NCBI RefSeq assembly: GCF_016862995.1
Contig: NZ_BOOA01000003.1
Span: 124,001 to 188,000 of the forward strand
DNA from: Acrocarpospora phusangensis
GTDB taxonomy: Bacteria; Actinomycetota; Actinomycetes; Streptosporangiales; Streptosporangiaceae
Direction: 5' to 3'
DNA length: 64,000 nucleotides
Shown: positions 36,566 through 45,031 of the stretch, one piece after another
Position numbering within the stretch: the first letter of the stretch is position 1
Layout: each line of letters opens with the position of its first letter
Notes under the pieces: generated by a model
The model's database searches: none
What the model was told of the DNA's origin: nothing
What the model saw: only the letters and a program-made list of their open reading frames with translations
Position numbers and translations under genes: made by a program

Positions 36566-37192
36566 GTGCGCGAAACGGAGATCAGTGACGCTGCGCTCCT
36601 GGCGAGGGCGGGCACGCTGCAGGCGGAGGGCGCTCACGTGCTGCGGGTCCTGCGGCTGGAGGACGCCTTCGCCGGGTTCGGGCCGGCGCAGGTGGTCGGC
36701 AGCATGGTGTCCGGGCTGATGGTCTGGCGCGACCTGGACGTGGTGTTCACCGCCCCCCACGCCACCGCCGTCGACGTGTTCACGGCGCTGGCCCGGCTGG
36801 CGACCGTACCCGGGCTGATCGCCGTGGACTACCGCGACGAGCGCGAACAACGCCGGCCCACCGACCGGATCGAGGACGAGCGCCACTACCTCGTGTGCCG
36901 CTACGAGGGCGCGGGCGGTCTGTGGAAAGTGGACATCACCGTGTGGCTGCACGCGGTCGAACGCCCAACCCTCGCCGAAGCCGAACACCTGGCCGCGCAC
37001 GTGACCTCCGAACAGCGTCTGACCATCCTGCGCTTGAAAGACCTCTGGCACCGCAGCCCGCACTACCCGTACCGGATCGGCGGCACCGACATCTACGACG
37101 CCGTCCTGCACCACTCCGTCCGCTCCCCAGAGGACTTCTCCACCTACCTACGCGTACGCGACCTGCCCATTTCACCCCACGAACCTCACTGA
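36566..37192 (+). CDS. Nucleotidyltransferase-like protein (pol-beta fold)
   Basis: The 208-aa protein contains GSMVSGLMVWRDLDVVF, close to the GSxxxGx(n)SDxD signature of the pol-beta nucleotidyltransferase fold, with a likely third acidic residue in KVDITVW. Basic and His residues follow (LWHRSPHYPYRIGGTDIYD). The class includes kanamycin transferases and MNT antitoxins, but no partner HEPN toxin gene is adjacent. GTG 36566 is chosen because TTGGAGG precedes it. The next gene follows after 21 nt, likely on the same transcript. Confidence 0.65.
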   Translation: MRETEISDAALLARAGTLQAEGAHVLRVLRLEDAFAGFGPAQVVGSMVSGLMVWRDLDVVFTAPHATAVDVFTALARLATVPGLIAVDYRDEREQRRPTDRIEDERHYLVCRYEGAGGLWKVDITVWLHAVERPTLAEAEHLAAHVTSEQRLTILRLKDLWHRSPHYPYRIGGTDIYDAVLHHSVRSPEDFSTYLRVRDLPISPHEPH

Positions 37193-37213
37193 TCGGGGAA
37201 ACGTCTTAACGGC

Positions 37214-37657
37214 ATGCGGATCCTTCAAGCGGGGAGATTTGCGGCGACGCTGATCGTGCTGACGTCCTGCGGATCGATACTGGCCTCGACGCCCACGGCC
37301 ACGGACGACTTCATCGTCCGCGCGAAGGAGGTCGCCGAGCGCCGGGAGGGCTCAGAGGAGGGCTGGGCGGGGTTGCAGGAGGTGTTCACCTACGAAACGG
37401 TGACGCCACAAGAGCTGAAGCTAAGCTACGGGCACGGCGCATGCGATTCGACGTTCGGCGCGAGGGTCTATGAGACCGCGCAGGTGGTCGTGGTCGATGT
37501 CGATGTGCGGGAGGACTATGTCCAGGTCTGCACCGCGATAATGCTCACGGACCAGATCGGCGTGCGGCTCGACGAGCCTCTCGGCACGCGGGTGGTGCTG
37601 GATTCCCGTAGCGGACTGCCCGCATCGCGGGGAACAGACCGGGATCCCAGCGAGTAG
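37214..37657 (+). CDS. Putative lipoprotein
   Basis: The 147-aa protein has a signal peptide with a plausible lipobox (VLTSC). The mature part is acidic with two later cysteines (GACDSTFG, YVQVCTAIML). No family is recognised. It follows the nucleotidyltransferase-like gene closely and its 3' end converges with the next gene. Confidence 0.6.
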   Translation: MRILQAGRFAATLIVLTSCGSILASTPTATDDFIVRAKEVAERREGSEEGWAGLQEVFTYETVTPQELKLSYGHGACDSTFGARVYETAQVVVVDVDVREDYVQVCTAIMLTDQIGVRLDEPLGTRVVLDSRSGLPASRGTDRDPSE

Positions 37658-37663
37658 GCGCCG

Positions 37664-38173
37664 TTACGTGCAGCTCCAGCAGTAGAGCAGCTGGTCGTCG
37701 GCTTTGGCGCGGCGGGCGAGGCCGACGAACTGTTCGGTCAAGGCGAAGAGGTGGCGTCTGTCCTCGGGGCTCCAGCTTTTGAACTCCTCGGCCTCCGACC
37801 ACCGCCCCGCGACCTCGGGCACTCGCGAGTCGTCAAGGTCGGCGAGCGCGTCGCGCGCCATCACGGGCAACTCCGCGATCCACGACCCGTCCAGGTACGG
37901 CGAGTCCTCTGGGAGCGACTCCCACTCCTCGTCGCTCTGGGGAGCGCCCTCCGGAGGCGGGTACAGCATCACGCTGTCGATGAGATCGATGGAGTAGGGC
38001 ACACCGGCGGCCAGAGCGACAAGCTGGCCGAACGCCACATGCGGGTCGATCGACTTGGCGTCCACGGCGTCGAACACCGGGCGCTCGGGCTCATCGACCG
38101 CCCGAGGGTTCTCCGGATCGGCGATGGCCGCGTCCCGGCCAGCAGCCCGGTAGTAGTCGTAAAGAACGCCCAC
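37664..38173 (-). CDS. Conserved hypothetical acidic protein
   Basis: The 169-aa soluble acidic protein begins MGVLYDYYRAAGRDAAIA, an opening I associate with Streptomyces-type hypothetical proteins of unknown role, and ends LLYCWSCT. No catalytic motif or membrane segment is visible. It may be solitary; no ribosome site or operon partner stands out. Confidence 0.65.
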   Translation of the reverse strand: MGVLYDYYRAAGRDAAIADPENPRAVDEPERPVFDAVDAKSIDPHVAFGQLVALAAGVPYSIDLIDSVMLYPPPEGAPQSDEEWESLPEDSPYLDGSWIAELPVMARDALADLDDSRVPEVAGRWSEAEEFKSWSPEDRRHLFALTEQFVGLARRAKADDQLLYCWSCT

Positions 38174-38263
38174 GTCGTCTCCCGCCTCGGCGAATGATCA
38201 GGAGTCACAGTAGGAGATCTACCACTATCTCTGGAAGTGTCCCGGGAGCGGACAGCAGATCAA

Positions 38264-38425
38264 GCCGATGGCTGCGGCGGCACGGCCAGCTGACCTGGCC
38301 GTCGGCGCGGCTGGGTCTACTTTCCGGCAACGCCGACCTCAGGGTGCCGATGGCTGAGGCGGCACGCCAGTGACCTGGCGGTCGGCGCGGCTGGGTCTAC
38401 TTTCCGGGAACGCCGACCTCAGGGT
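38264..38425. repeat. Imperfect tandem duplication of the ltrA 3' end carrying a hairpin
   Basis: Two copies of about 80 bp lie side by side: 38264-38345 and 38346-38425. The second includes the last codons and stop of the ltrA-like gene, so the first is a duplicate tail. Each copy contains a 6-bp hairpin. In copy 1 it is GGCCAG with CTGGCC, and in copy 2 it is CGCCAG with CTGGCG, so the outer pair changed on both sides. This hairpin may be the gene's terminator. Confidence 0.8.
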
Positions 38426-39632
38426 TCGGCTGCTGGTGGTCTTGATGGTCGTCGCCAGGGCCCACTTGCTCACCGGGACCGTGATCCTGATGAGCTTCGC
38501 CGCCACCGAGCCCGCGCCGGTGGTCGAGGGTGGCGATGACCGTCAACACGACCACGACGGCGGCCATGGCGGCCCAGCCGGTGACCGACGCCGCCGCTCC
38601 CAGCGGCACCACGCAGACCGCGCCGACGACACGATCGACGATCCGCCCGCTCTTCAGCATGGCCCGATGCAGCGCGTGCCCGACGAGAAAGACCGCGGTC
38701 CCGCAGCCAAGCCACCAGGGATTCACATGATCGTCGAAATGCCGGATGGCGTCGGTGATGCCGGCCGCGACCAGGATGACGCCCACGATCATCGCCAGGT
38801 GAGCCCCGGTGAACGCGTAGTAGGCCAGATGCTGCCTCCGGCGTTCGTCGGCCCGCTCGAACTCCGCCTCCGCCCTGACCTCGTCCCCATCGAAGTACAC
38901 CCACCACAAGCCCGTCGCGACCGCGATGCCCAGCACCACCCCGACCGCCAGCGGCAGATCCACCGCATGACTCCCCGGCCCCTCGGCCCCGATGCCGATA
39001 GCGACCACCGACTCACCCAGCACCACGATCAGAAGCAGCGCATGCCGCTCCACAAAATGATGGGGCTCAATAACAAACCCCCGAATATGCCCCAGAAACG
39101 GCGACAAATACAGCACCGGTACGGCAACCGCCCAGCAAGCCCAGCCCCACCCCTCAGGCAGATGCGGCGCAACCAGCACCAACACCCCCGCCGCCGCATT
39201 GAACGGCACATTCCGCAAGATCGCCCGCCGCGCCGAGTCAACACTCGCAGTGAGATAAACCACGCAGTGAATCCCCACCACCACCAGGTACGCCACCGGA
39301 AAAGCCCACCCCTCGGGCTCGAAGGCGTAAGGCACAGACAGCCCCATGATGAAGAAAGCCGTCATCGCGACAACCAGCAGCAGCCGCACCGGCACCACAT
39401 CGGGCCGCACCGCATTGGTCAGCCACCCGAACGCGCTGAACATCCACCACACAACGACCATCGGCAGCAGACCCTGCAACAGCCCTTCCCACCCCGGATG
39501 CCCCTCCACCACGTGCGTGACCCGCGTGACCACAAAGACGAAGACCAGATCGAAGAAGAGCTCCATCGGCGTCACCCGCCCCTGAGCACCCACAGACGTC
39601 CACAGCCGCAACCGCGCCCCGGTCGATGTCAT
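38397..39632 (-). CDS. ltrA: Low temperature requirement protein A family membrane protein
   Basis: The 411-aa protein has about ten membrane segments. It begins with the LtrA signature VTPMELFFDLVFVFVVTRVTH and includes FFIMGLSVPYAFEP and HFVERHALLLIVVLGESVVAIG (in parts), then WWVYFDGDEVRAEAE. LtrA was named from a cold-sensitive Listeria mutant, but the biochemical role is not established. ATG 39632 after AGGGGTGAG is preferred to the TTG one codon earlier. The C-terminus is His/Gln-rich (GEAHQDHGPGEQ, DDHQDHQQPNP) and its end lies in a tandem duplication. Confidence 0.85.
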   Translation of the reverse strand: MTSTGARLRLWTSVGAQGRVTPMELFFDLVFVFVVTRVTHVVEGHPGWEGLLQGLLPMVVVWWMFSAFGWLTNAVRPDVVPVRLLLVVAMTAFFIMGLSVPYAFEPEGWAFPVAYLVVVGIHCVVYLTASVDSARRAILRNVPFNAAAGVLVLVAPHLPEGWGWACWAVAVPVLYLSPFLGHIRGFVIEPHHFVERHALLLIVVLGESVVAIGIGAEGPGSHAVDLPLAVGVVLGIAVATGLWWVYFDGDEVRAEAEFERADERRRQHLAYYAFTGAHLAMIVGVILVAAGITDAIRHFDDHVNPWWLGCGTAVFLVGHALHRAMLKSGRIVDRVVGAVCVVPLGAAASVTGWAAMAAVVVVLTVIATLDHRRGLGGGEAHQDHGPGEQVGPGDDHQDHQQPNPEVGVPGK

Positions 39633-39748
39633 CAACTCACCCCTTCACCCACACACAAGGGATGAAAATATGCCATCCGCCCAACCCAGATCAGGGCCCA
39701 ATACCCGGTTTCTCCGCTGGAGCAAGGTTCCTGAGCACGCACTCCGCT

Positions 39749-40867
39749 TCATGTGAGTAGGGCGGAGAACGGGTCCTCGTAGTGGGACCAGGTGTGGGAG
39801 CCGGAGACGGCTTCGGCGGGGGTGAGGAGGCAGGAGTCGAGGAGGGTGTGGATGCGGTCGCGGTCGAGGTCGGGGCCGGTGAAGACGAGGTGCTGGACGC
39901 GGTCGCCGAGGGGGTCGGTCCAGTCGAGGGCGGCGGCGACGCGGCGGGCGGGGGAGATCTGGTCCCAGGAGGTCTCGGGTAGGGCGGCGAGCCAGGGGCC
40001 GGCGTCGGCGACGGACATGGCGCCCGCGACGGAGTCCCAGGCGAGCAGGCGGTCGTGCCGGGTGGCGAGCCAGAAGCGGCCGCGGGAGCGGACGGATCCG
40101 GCGATCAGGTCGCCCATGGCCGCGAAGAGGCGGGCGGGGTGGAGCGGGCGCAGGCGGTGCCAGACGACGGTGGTGACCTCGCCCGTACGCGCGTCGCAGG
40201 GGAGTTGGGCGGTGGCGGGGTCGACGCGTTCCGCGAGTTCGCGGGTGTGGAGGGCGGGGCCGGTCACGGCGGGCAGGGAGTCGGTGAAGACGGGGGTGAC
40301 GGGCGCGAGGTGGGAGAGCAGGGCGCGGGCCAGTTCGATGTCCTCCCGGTCGCCGTTGTGGAGGATCAGGGCGGTGGCGTACTCGATCTGGCGGGCCAGG
40401 ACTTCGGCCAGGTAGCGACGGTCGCCGGCGGCTCCGGCCTGGCCGGTCTCCGCGAGGCGTTCGCCGCGGGCGATGTCGATGGGCAGATGCTCGGTGTGCA
40501 GGGCGGTCAGTACGCCGGTGAGACGCAGGATCTCGGGAGCCTCGTCGAGTGCTTCGGCCACGGAGCGGGGTTCGACCGAGTCCCACAGGTCCACGATCAG
40601 CAGCGACGCGGTGTCGGCATGGCGGATCAGCTGGGGGAGCAGGTCTTCGCGGATCGTGCAGGTGACGCAGGCGTGCGCCAGCCGTACCTGGGTGAGGTCG
40701 TGGATGCCGGAGGAGTCGCGTACCTCGCGTTCGATGCGGCCTGAGGTGACTTCGCGCAGGTCGTGGTGGACGGCGATGGCCCCGGGATGGGCGGCGAGGA
40801 GCCGGTTGACGGTGGCGCTGCGGGCCGGGGTGTGGAGTCCGGCGACCAGGACGACAGGGGTGGGCAC
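39749..40867 (-). CDS. CobW/COG0523-family protein with degenerate P-loop, Zur-box controlled
   Basis: The 372-aa protein has the COG0523 layout: an N-terminal GTPase-like domain and a CobW C-terminal domain (EVTTVVWHRLRPLHPARL). Its Walker A is lost: VVLVAGLHTPARSATV has no Gly-Lys-Thr/Ser. The metal motif reads ACVTCTIREDLL (CxxC rather than CxCC). A palindrome resembling a Zur box lies just upstream, so it is likely induced in zinc limitation. COG0523 proteins deliver or insert zinc; this one may work without GTP hydrolysis. GTG 40867 follows GGGAGGT. Confidence 0.82.
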   Translation of the reverse strand: MPTPVVLVAGLHTPARSATVNRLLAAHPGAIAVHHDLREVTSGRIEREVRDSSGIHDLTQVRLAHACVTCTIREDLLPQLIRHADTASLLIVDLWDSVEPRSVAEALDEAPEILRLTGVLTALHTEHLPIDIARGERLAETGQAGAAGDRRYLAEVLARQIEYATALILHNGDREDIELARALLSHLAPVTPVFTDSLPAVTGPALHTRELAERVDPATAQLPCDARTGEVTTVVWHRLRPLHPARLFAAMGDLIAGSVRSRGRFWLATRHDRLLAWDSVAGAMSVADAGPWLAALPETSWDQISPARRVAAALDWTDPLGDRVQHLVFTGPDLDRDRIHTLLDSCLLTPAEAVSGSHTWSHYEDPFSALLT

Positions 40868-40886
40868 GGCTACCTCCCGAGTGAAA

Positions 40887-40901
40887 TGAAAACCGTTGTC
40901 A
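40887..40901. promoter_or_regulatory. Zur-box-like palindrome
   Basis: A 15-bp imperfect palindrome TGAAAACCGTTGTCA sits 20 nt upstream of the CobW-type start and matches the actinobacterial Zur consensus pattern (TGA-rich arms ending TCA). It is followed by ATTATCATGA, also AT-rich. Confidence 0.65.
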
Positions 40902-41038
40902 TTATCATGACACATCTTCCCCACGAGGAAGCGCTGGGGAGGGGCGATGACCCGGAATCTGCGGAATCTCAGGTTCTTGCCAAGAAGCATCCCTATCGTC
41001 CTGCGCGCCACATTCGCTCACACGAAAGGCGTTAACCC

Positions 41039-41575
41039 ATGCGGCGAAGCACCCTCATCCCCGCTGCTCTGGGCGCGACTCTGATCGGCGCGACGCTGAT
41101 CAGCGCTGCTCCCGCCTCCGCCACGACGGCCTCCGCCACGACCGGCACCTGCGAGAAGGCCGCCTGGATCGGCCAGGTCCAGGGCAGGCCGGCCGGCCTC
41201 GGAGTCCACTCCCGCAGCGGCGACTACTTCTGGCACGACAAGAACGGCTTCCACCTGCGCGTCACCCAGAAGCGCAGCAAGGCCCAGACCTACTCGGGCA
41301 CGATCACCTCGAACACCCCGATCGTGGGCTTCAAGTGGGTCAAGCTGGAGAAGCAGGACAAGATCGAGCTGTCGGCCGACAAGCTCACGATCAACTTCAC
41401 CGTGGTGAACCACGGCCTGATGGACGGCTTCGACTTCAAGACCTCCTGCGCCGACACCCTCACGGTCTCCGGCCTGACGATCAACGGCCAGCCGCTGCCG
41501 CGCGGCAAGGTCTACCTGGGCAAGTACCGCAAGCACCCCGCCACGATCCCGTTCACGGTGCACCGTAAGGCCTGA
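41039..41575 (+). CDS. Secreted protein of unknown function
   Basis: The 178-aa protein has a signal peptide (1-29, LIPAALGATLIGATLISAAPASA) and a basic mature domain with two cysteines (TGTCEKAAW, KTSCADTL). It contains HDKNGFHLRV and TVVNHGLMDGFDF. I do not recognise the family. It is divergent from the Zur-box CobW gene, with only about 170 nt between, so it may share that regulation. GAAAGG precedes ATG 41039. Confidence 0.7.
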   Translation: MRRSTLIPAALGATLIGATLISAAPASATTASATTGTCEKAAWIGQVQGRPAGLGVHSRSGDYFWHDKNGFHLRVTQKRSKAQTYSGTITSNTPIVGFKWVKLEKQDKIELSADKLTINFTVVNHGLMDGFDFKTSCADTLTVSGLTINGQPLPRGKVYLGKYRKHPATIPFTVHRKA

Positions 41576-41634
41576 CGTGGGACGTCCGGCCAGGCCCCCG
41601 TACGATGACGGGCCACGGCCGGAGGAGGAAGCAG

Positions 41635-42324
41635 ATGGGCGCACACCGGATTCTGGCGGTGGACGACGACCCGGCGATCCTGCGCGTGCTCCGGCGCGGT
41701 CTCACCCTGGAAGGTTTCACGGTGGAGGCGGCCGGCAGCGGCCATAACGCGGTGGAGATCGCCGATCGGGTCGACGCCATCGTCCTGGATGTCTCGATGC
41801 CCGGCATGTCGGGCATCGAGGTGTGCGCCGAACTGCGCCGCCGCGGTTCCGAGGTGCCGATCCTGATGTTGTCGGCGCTGGACGAGGTGGCCGACCGGGT
41901 GGCCGGTCTGACGGCTGGAGCCGACGACTACATGGTCAAACCGTTCGACCTGGTCGAGCTGGCGCTGCGGCTGCGGGCCCTGCTGCGCCGGTCCGGCGCG
42001 GCGGGGCCCGGGATCGCGGGGGCCGTCCGGGTCGGCGATCTGGTCCTGGACACGGCCGGCAGGAACGCCGTTGTGGGCGGCCGGCAGCTGGCTCTGACCA
42101 GGCGCGAGTTCGACCTGCTCGAGGTGCTGGCCATCAACGCCGGCATCGTGCTGTCCCGCGAGGTTCTGCTGGAACGTGTCTGGGGGTACGACTTCGCGGT
42201 CACCCACAACGCCGTCGAGACCTTCATCGGCTACCTGCGCCGGAAACTGGAGGCCGGGGGTGAGCCGCGCGTCCTGGAGACGGTCAGGGGAGTCGGTTAC
42301 GTCCTGCGGAGCCGTCCGTCATGA
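41635..42324 (+). CDS. OmpR/PhoB-type response regulator
   Basis: The 229-aa protein has a receiver domain with LAVDDDPAILRVL, the phospho-acceptor Asp in IVLDVSMPGMSG, and VKPFDLVEL. A winged-helix output domain (LTRREFDLLEVLAINAG, YLRRKLEAGGEPRVLETVRGVGYVLR in parts) resembles MprA/PhoP types. ATG 41635 is preceded by GGAGGAGG. Its stop overlaps the kinase start by 4 nt (ATGA), so the two are translationally coupled. Confidence 0.9.
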   Translation: MGAHRILAVDDDPAILRVLRRGLTLEGFTVEAAGSGHNAVEIADRVDAIVLDVSMPGMSGIEVCAELRRRGSEVPILMLSALDEVADRVAGLTAGADDYMVKPFDLVELALRLRALLRRSGAAGPGIAGAVRVGDLVLDTAGRNAVVGGRQLALTRREFDLLEVLAINAGIVLSREVLLERVWGYDFAVTHNAVETFIGYLRRKLEAGGEPRVLETVRGVGYVLRSRPS

Positions 42325-43739
42325 GGTTGTCGACCCGGTTCGCGCTGTGTGTGGCGGTGGTGGTTCCGCTGCTGGTCGGGCTGTCCGGCCTGCTGGTCGT
42401 CCGGCTGGCGGCCGACGATCTCCGGTCCGTACGCGATCTGCGGCTGACCCAGCGGGTGCAGTCGCTCAAACCGCTCGCTGTGACGTACGCCCAGCGTGAG
42501 GCGCTGCCCGCGAGCCGGAGCCGGCTGGCGAGGATTCGTGTCCAGGCGACTCAGACCGGCCAGACGACGGAGGGTGTCTACGTGGCGCCCGCCAGGGGTG
42601 AGCCGCTGGTGATGGGCACCGTCCCGGCGGCCCTGCCTCCGGCGGCGGACGGGCCCGCGACCTCGGCGGACGGCGTCTGGCGCTACGCGAGCGGTTCGCT
42701 GGGAGCCAGGGGGCGGGTCTGGGTCTTCGAGCGGGAGGCCCCGCTGGCGGGTCAGATCTCGGGGATGTACTACCGGCATCTGATCGTGACGCTGGTCGCT
42801 CTCGTGGTCGGCGCGGTGGCGGGCCTGCTCCTCGGGCGGTACGCGTTGCGCCCGCTCACCCGGCTGACGAAGGACGCCGCGCTCGTGGACGTACGCGCCG
42901 GGGAAGGGCGGCTGACCCGGCGTTCGCGCGTGCCGGAGATCGACGAGCTGGCGGGGCTGGTCAACGGCCTCCTCGACCGCCGCGACGAGGCCGTGCACCG
43001 GACCGGTGACGCGCTGGAGACGGCCCGGGCGTTCGCCGCGACGGCCGCGCACGAACTGCGCACCCCGCTGACGAGCATGGGCGCCAACATCGCCCTGCTG
43101 GGCTATCCGAACCTGCCGCCGGAGGACCGCGTGGAGGTCATCCGCGACCTGGCCGGCGAGCAGGCCCGGGTGGAACGCCTGATCACGATGCTGCGGCAGC
43201 TGGCCAGGGGCGAGCTGATGGAACCCGACTCCCTGAAGGACGTCGATCTGGCTGGACTGAGCGGCGTGGCCGTGGACGAGGCCGTCCGCCGCCACCCGCA
43301 CGCGCGGATCGTCGCCCACCTGCCCGACGAGGCGATGGTCCGCGGCTGGGCCGAGGGCCTGCGCATGATCGTCGACAATCTGCTGGACAACGCGGCCGTG
43401 CACGGGGTCGGGCCGCGGGGGACCGTACGCATCGACCTGACGGTGAGGGTGGAGGGCACCTTCGCCCTGCTGCGGGTGGCCGACGACGGGCCCGGCATGC
43501 CGGTGGAGCTCCACCAGGAGGCGTTCAACCGTTTCAGCCGCCGGGCCGGCAGTCCCGGATCGGGCCTCGGCCTGACCCTGATCCACCAGCAGGTCGTCCT
43601 GCACGGCGGCCGGGTGGAGATCGAACCTTCGCCTCGCCCTGGGATGGGTCTGTCGGTGTTGGTCCAGTTGCCCATCGCCTGGCGGCCGGACGGTCCCAGC
43701 GACGGCCTGTCCTGGCTGTCGGTGCACCAGAAGCCCTAG
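42321..43739 (+). CDS. Sensor histidine kinase with HAMP domain
   Basis: The 472-aa kinase has a first membrane segment (VVPLLVGLSGLLVV), an extracytoplasmic sensor region, a second segment (LIVTLVALVVGAVAGLLLG) and a HAMP region. The H-box is AAHELRTPLTS, the N-box IVDNLLDNAAVHG and the G-boxes DDGPGMP and GSGLGLTL. It is paired with the preceding regulator. The signal is unknown. A neighbouring membrane DUF418 gene follows but is not obviously co-transcribed. Confidence 0.9.
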   Translation: MRLSTRFALCVAVVVPLLVGLSGLLVVRLAADDLRSVRDLRLTQRVQSLKPLAVTYAQREALPASRSRLARIRVQATQTGQTTEGVYVAPARGEPLVMGTVPAALPPAADGPATSADGVWRYASGSLGARGRVWVFEREAPLAGQISGMYYRHLIVTLVALVVGAVAGLLLGRYALRPLTRLTKDAALVDVRAGEGRLTRRSRVPEIDELAGLVNGLLDRRDEAVHRTGDALETARAFAATAAHELRTPLTSMGANIALLGYPNLPPEDRVEVIRDLAGEQARVERLITMLRQLARGELMEPDSLKDVDLAGLSGVAVDEAVRRHPHARIVAHLPDEAMVRGWAEGLRMIVDNLLDNAAVHGVGPRGTVRIDLTVRVEGTFALLRVADDGPGMPVELHQEAFNRFSRRAGSPGSGLGLTLIHQQVVLHGGRVEIEPSPRPGMGLSVLVQLPIAWRPDGPSDGLSWLSVHQKP

Positions 43740-43796
43740 GAAAGGGTCTGGTGTTCCCGTGTTCGGTCGAGTCGATCAGCCGGTGGCGCTGGAGGG

Positions 43797-43964
43797 CTAG
43801 TCGAGGCAGCTCAGAGCCGCGTCGGCGATGCTCATCAGGTACGCCCGGTCGGTGTTGATCGCGCCCATGACGCGAAGCGGGGCCGAAAGTATGATCTTCC
43901 CGTTCGGGAACCTACTTTCGACCGATACGGCATCGAAATGGGGCCTCGCAGAATGAGGGACCAT
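43797..43964 (-). CDS. Possible small protein
   Basis: A 55-aa frame reading leftward ([10 protein letters not shown] to [10 protein letters not shown]) has plausible composition in its second half ([24 protein letters not shown]) and AGGGGGC near its start. Its ATG overlaps the ATG of the rightward DUF418 gene, so only one of these starts may be used at a time. It has no recognised family and may be a remnant or spurious. Confidence 0.3.
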   Translation of the reverse strand: MVPHSARPHFDAVSVESRFPNGKIILSAPLRVMGAINTDRAYLMSIADAALSCLD

Positions 43965-44994
43965 GCCCCCTGAGATGAAACGACCTCGTATCGACGCGCT
44001 TGACGTGCTGCGGGGGTTCGCGCTGTGCGGGATTCTGCTGGCCAACGTCAAGCCGATCGCCCACATGGTCTATGCCGGACAGGTCACGGAGCCCATGGTG
44101 GCGGCGGGTGAGGGCGGGGACTGGCTGGGGTTGGGACTCTTCGTCGACCAGCGGTTCTTCCCGATCTTCTCGTTGCTGTTCGGCATCGGCTTCTCGCTGC
44201 TGCTGGAGTCGGCGGAGCGGAAGGTCGCGCGCCCGCGGGTGCTCTTGCTGCGTCGGCTCCTGGTGCTGCTCGCCATCGGCCTGGCGCACATGTTCCTGCT
44301 GTGGCGGGGCGACATCCTGAGCATCTACGCCGTCGTCGGGCTGGTGGTGCTGCTGCCTTCGACCTGGCTGCCGCGCCAGGCCGTCGCGGTGCTCGCCGCC
44401 GTCCTCATCGCGACGCCTCTGGTCCTCGGTAGCAACGGCGTGCCGCTGGTGCCCGGATTGTTCCTGCTGGGTTCGGCGCTCACTCGGTACGGCGTGATCG
44501 ATCGGATCGAGAGTTCTGTCCGCGTCCCGGCCGTCCTGGGTCTGGGCTTCGCGGTGTGCGCGGTGCCGGCTGTGTGGTTGCAGGTTCGAGGGACGGCCGT
44601 CGCCACCTGGTTCGGCCTCGCCGGGCTGCTGATGGCGGGCACGTACGTGTGTGCTCTGCTGCTTCTGCTCAGGACGCCGCTTCGCTCGGCGCTGCGATCG
44701 GTATTCGCGCCGCTGGGCCGGATGGCGCTGACCAACTACCTGTCCGCAACGCTGCCCGTCCTGCTGGCCGCCCGCCTGATCGGCAGCCCACCGGAGCACT
44801 GGTCCTCCACGACGGTGGTCCTGATCTCCGCGGCCATCCTCGTCCCCCAGTGGCTGATCTCCACGCTCTGGCTGCGCCGCTACCGCCAAGGCCCGCTCGA
44901 GTGGCTCTGGCGGTGGGCCACCTGGGCCAGCCGTCCGCCCCTGCGCCGAATCCCCGTCCCGCGCGCGGAACCCGCGTCCTCCGCCGGGCGTTAG
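43963..44994 (+). CDS. DUF418 family membrane protein (YeiB-like)
   Basis: The 343-aa protein begins [27 protein letters not shown] (in parts), the usual YeiB/DUF418 opening, has about eight hydrophobic segments and a C-terminal [13 protein letters not shown] motif typical of DUF418. The role is unknown; some relatives are linked to cell envelope or resistance phenotypes. ATG 43963 has GAGGG just upstream. The next gene, Spo0M-like, starts 37 nt later. Confidence 0.85.
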   Translation: MPPEMKRPRIDALDVLRGFALCGILLANVKPIAHMVYAGQVTEPMVAAGEGGDWLGLGLFVDQRFFPIFSLLFGIGFSLLLESAERKVARPRVLLLRRLLVLLAIGLAHMFLLWRGDILSIYAVVGLVVLLPSTWLPRQAVAVLAAVLIATPLVLGSNGVPLVPGLFLLGSALTRYGVIDRIESSVRVPAVLGLGFAVCAVPAVWLQVRGTAVATWFGLAGLLMAGTYVCALLLLLRTPLRSALRSVFAPLGRMALTNYLSATLPVLLAARLIGSPPEHWSSTTVVLISAAILVPQWLISTLWLRRYRQGPLEWLWRWATWASRPPLRRIPVPRAEPASSAGR

Positions 44995-45031
44995 CGATGC
45001 GGCAGATTCCTTCGACAGGGAGAAACAGACC

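Noticed and set aside
36566-37192. MNT-HEPN toxin-antitoxin pair
   Set aside because: The nucleotidyltransferase-like protein has no neighbouring HEPN gene, and the next gene is a lipoprotein.
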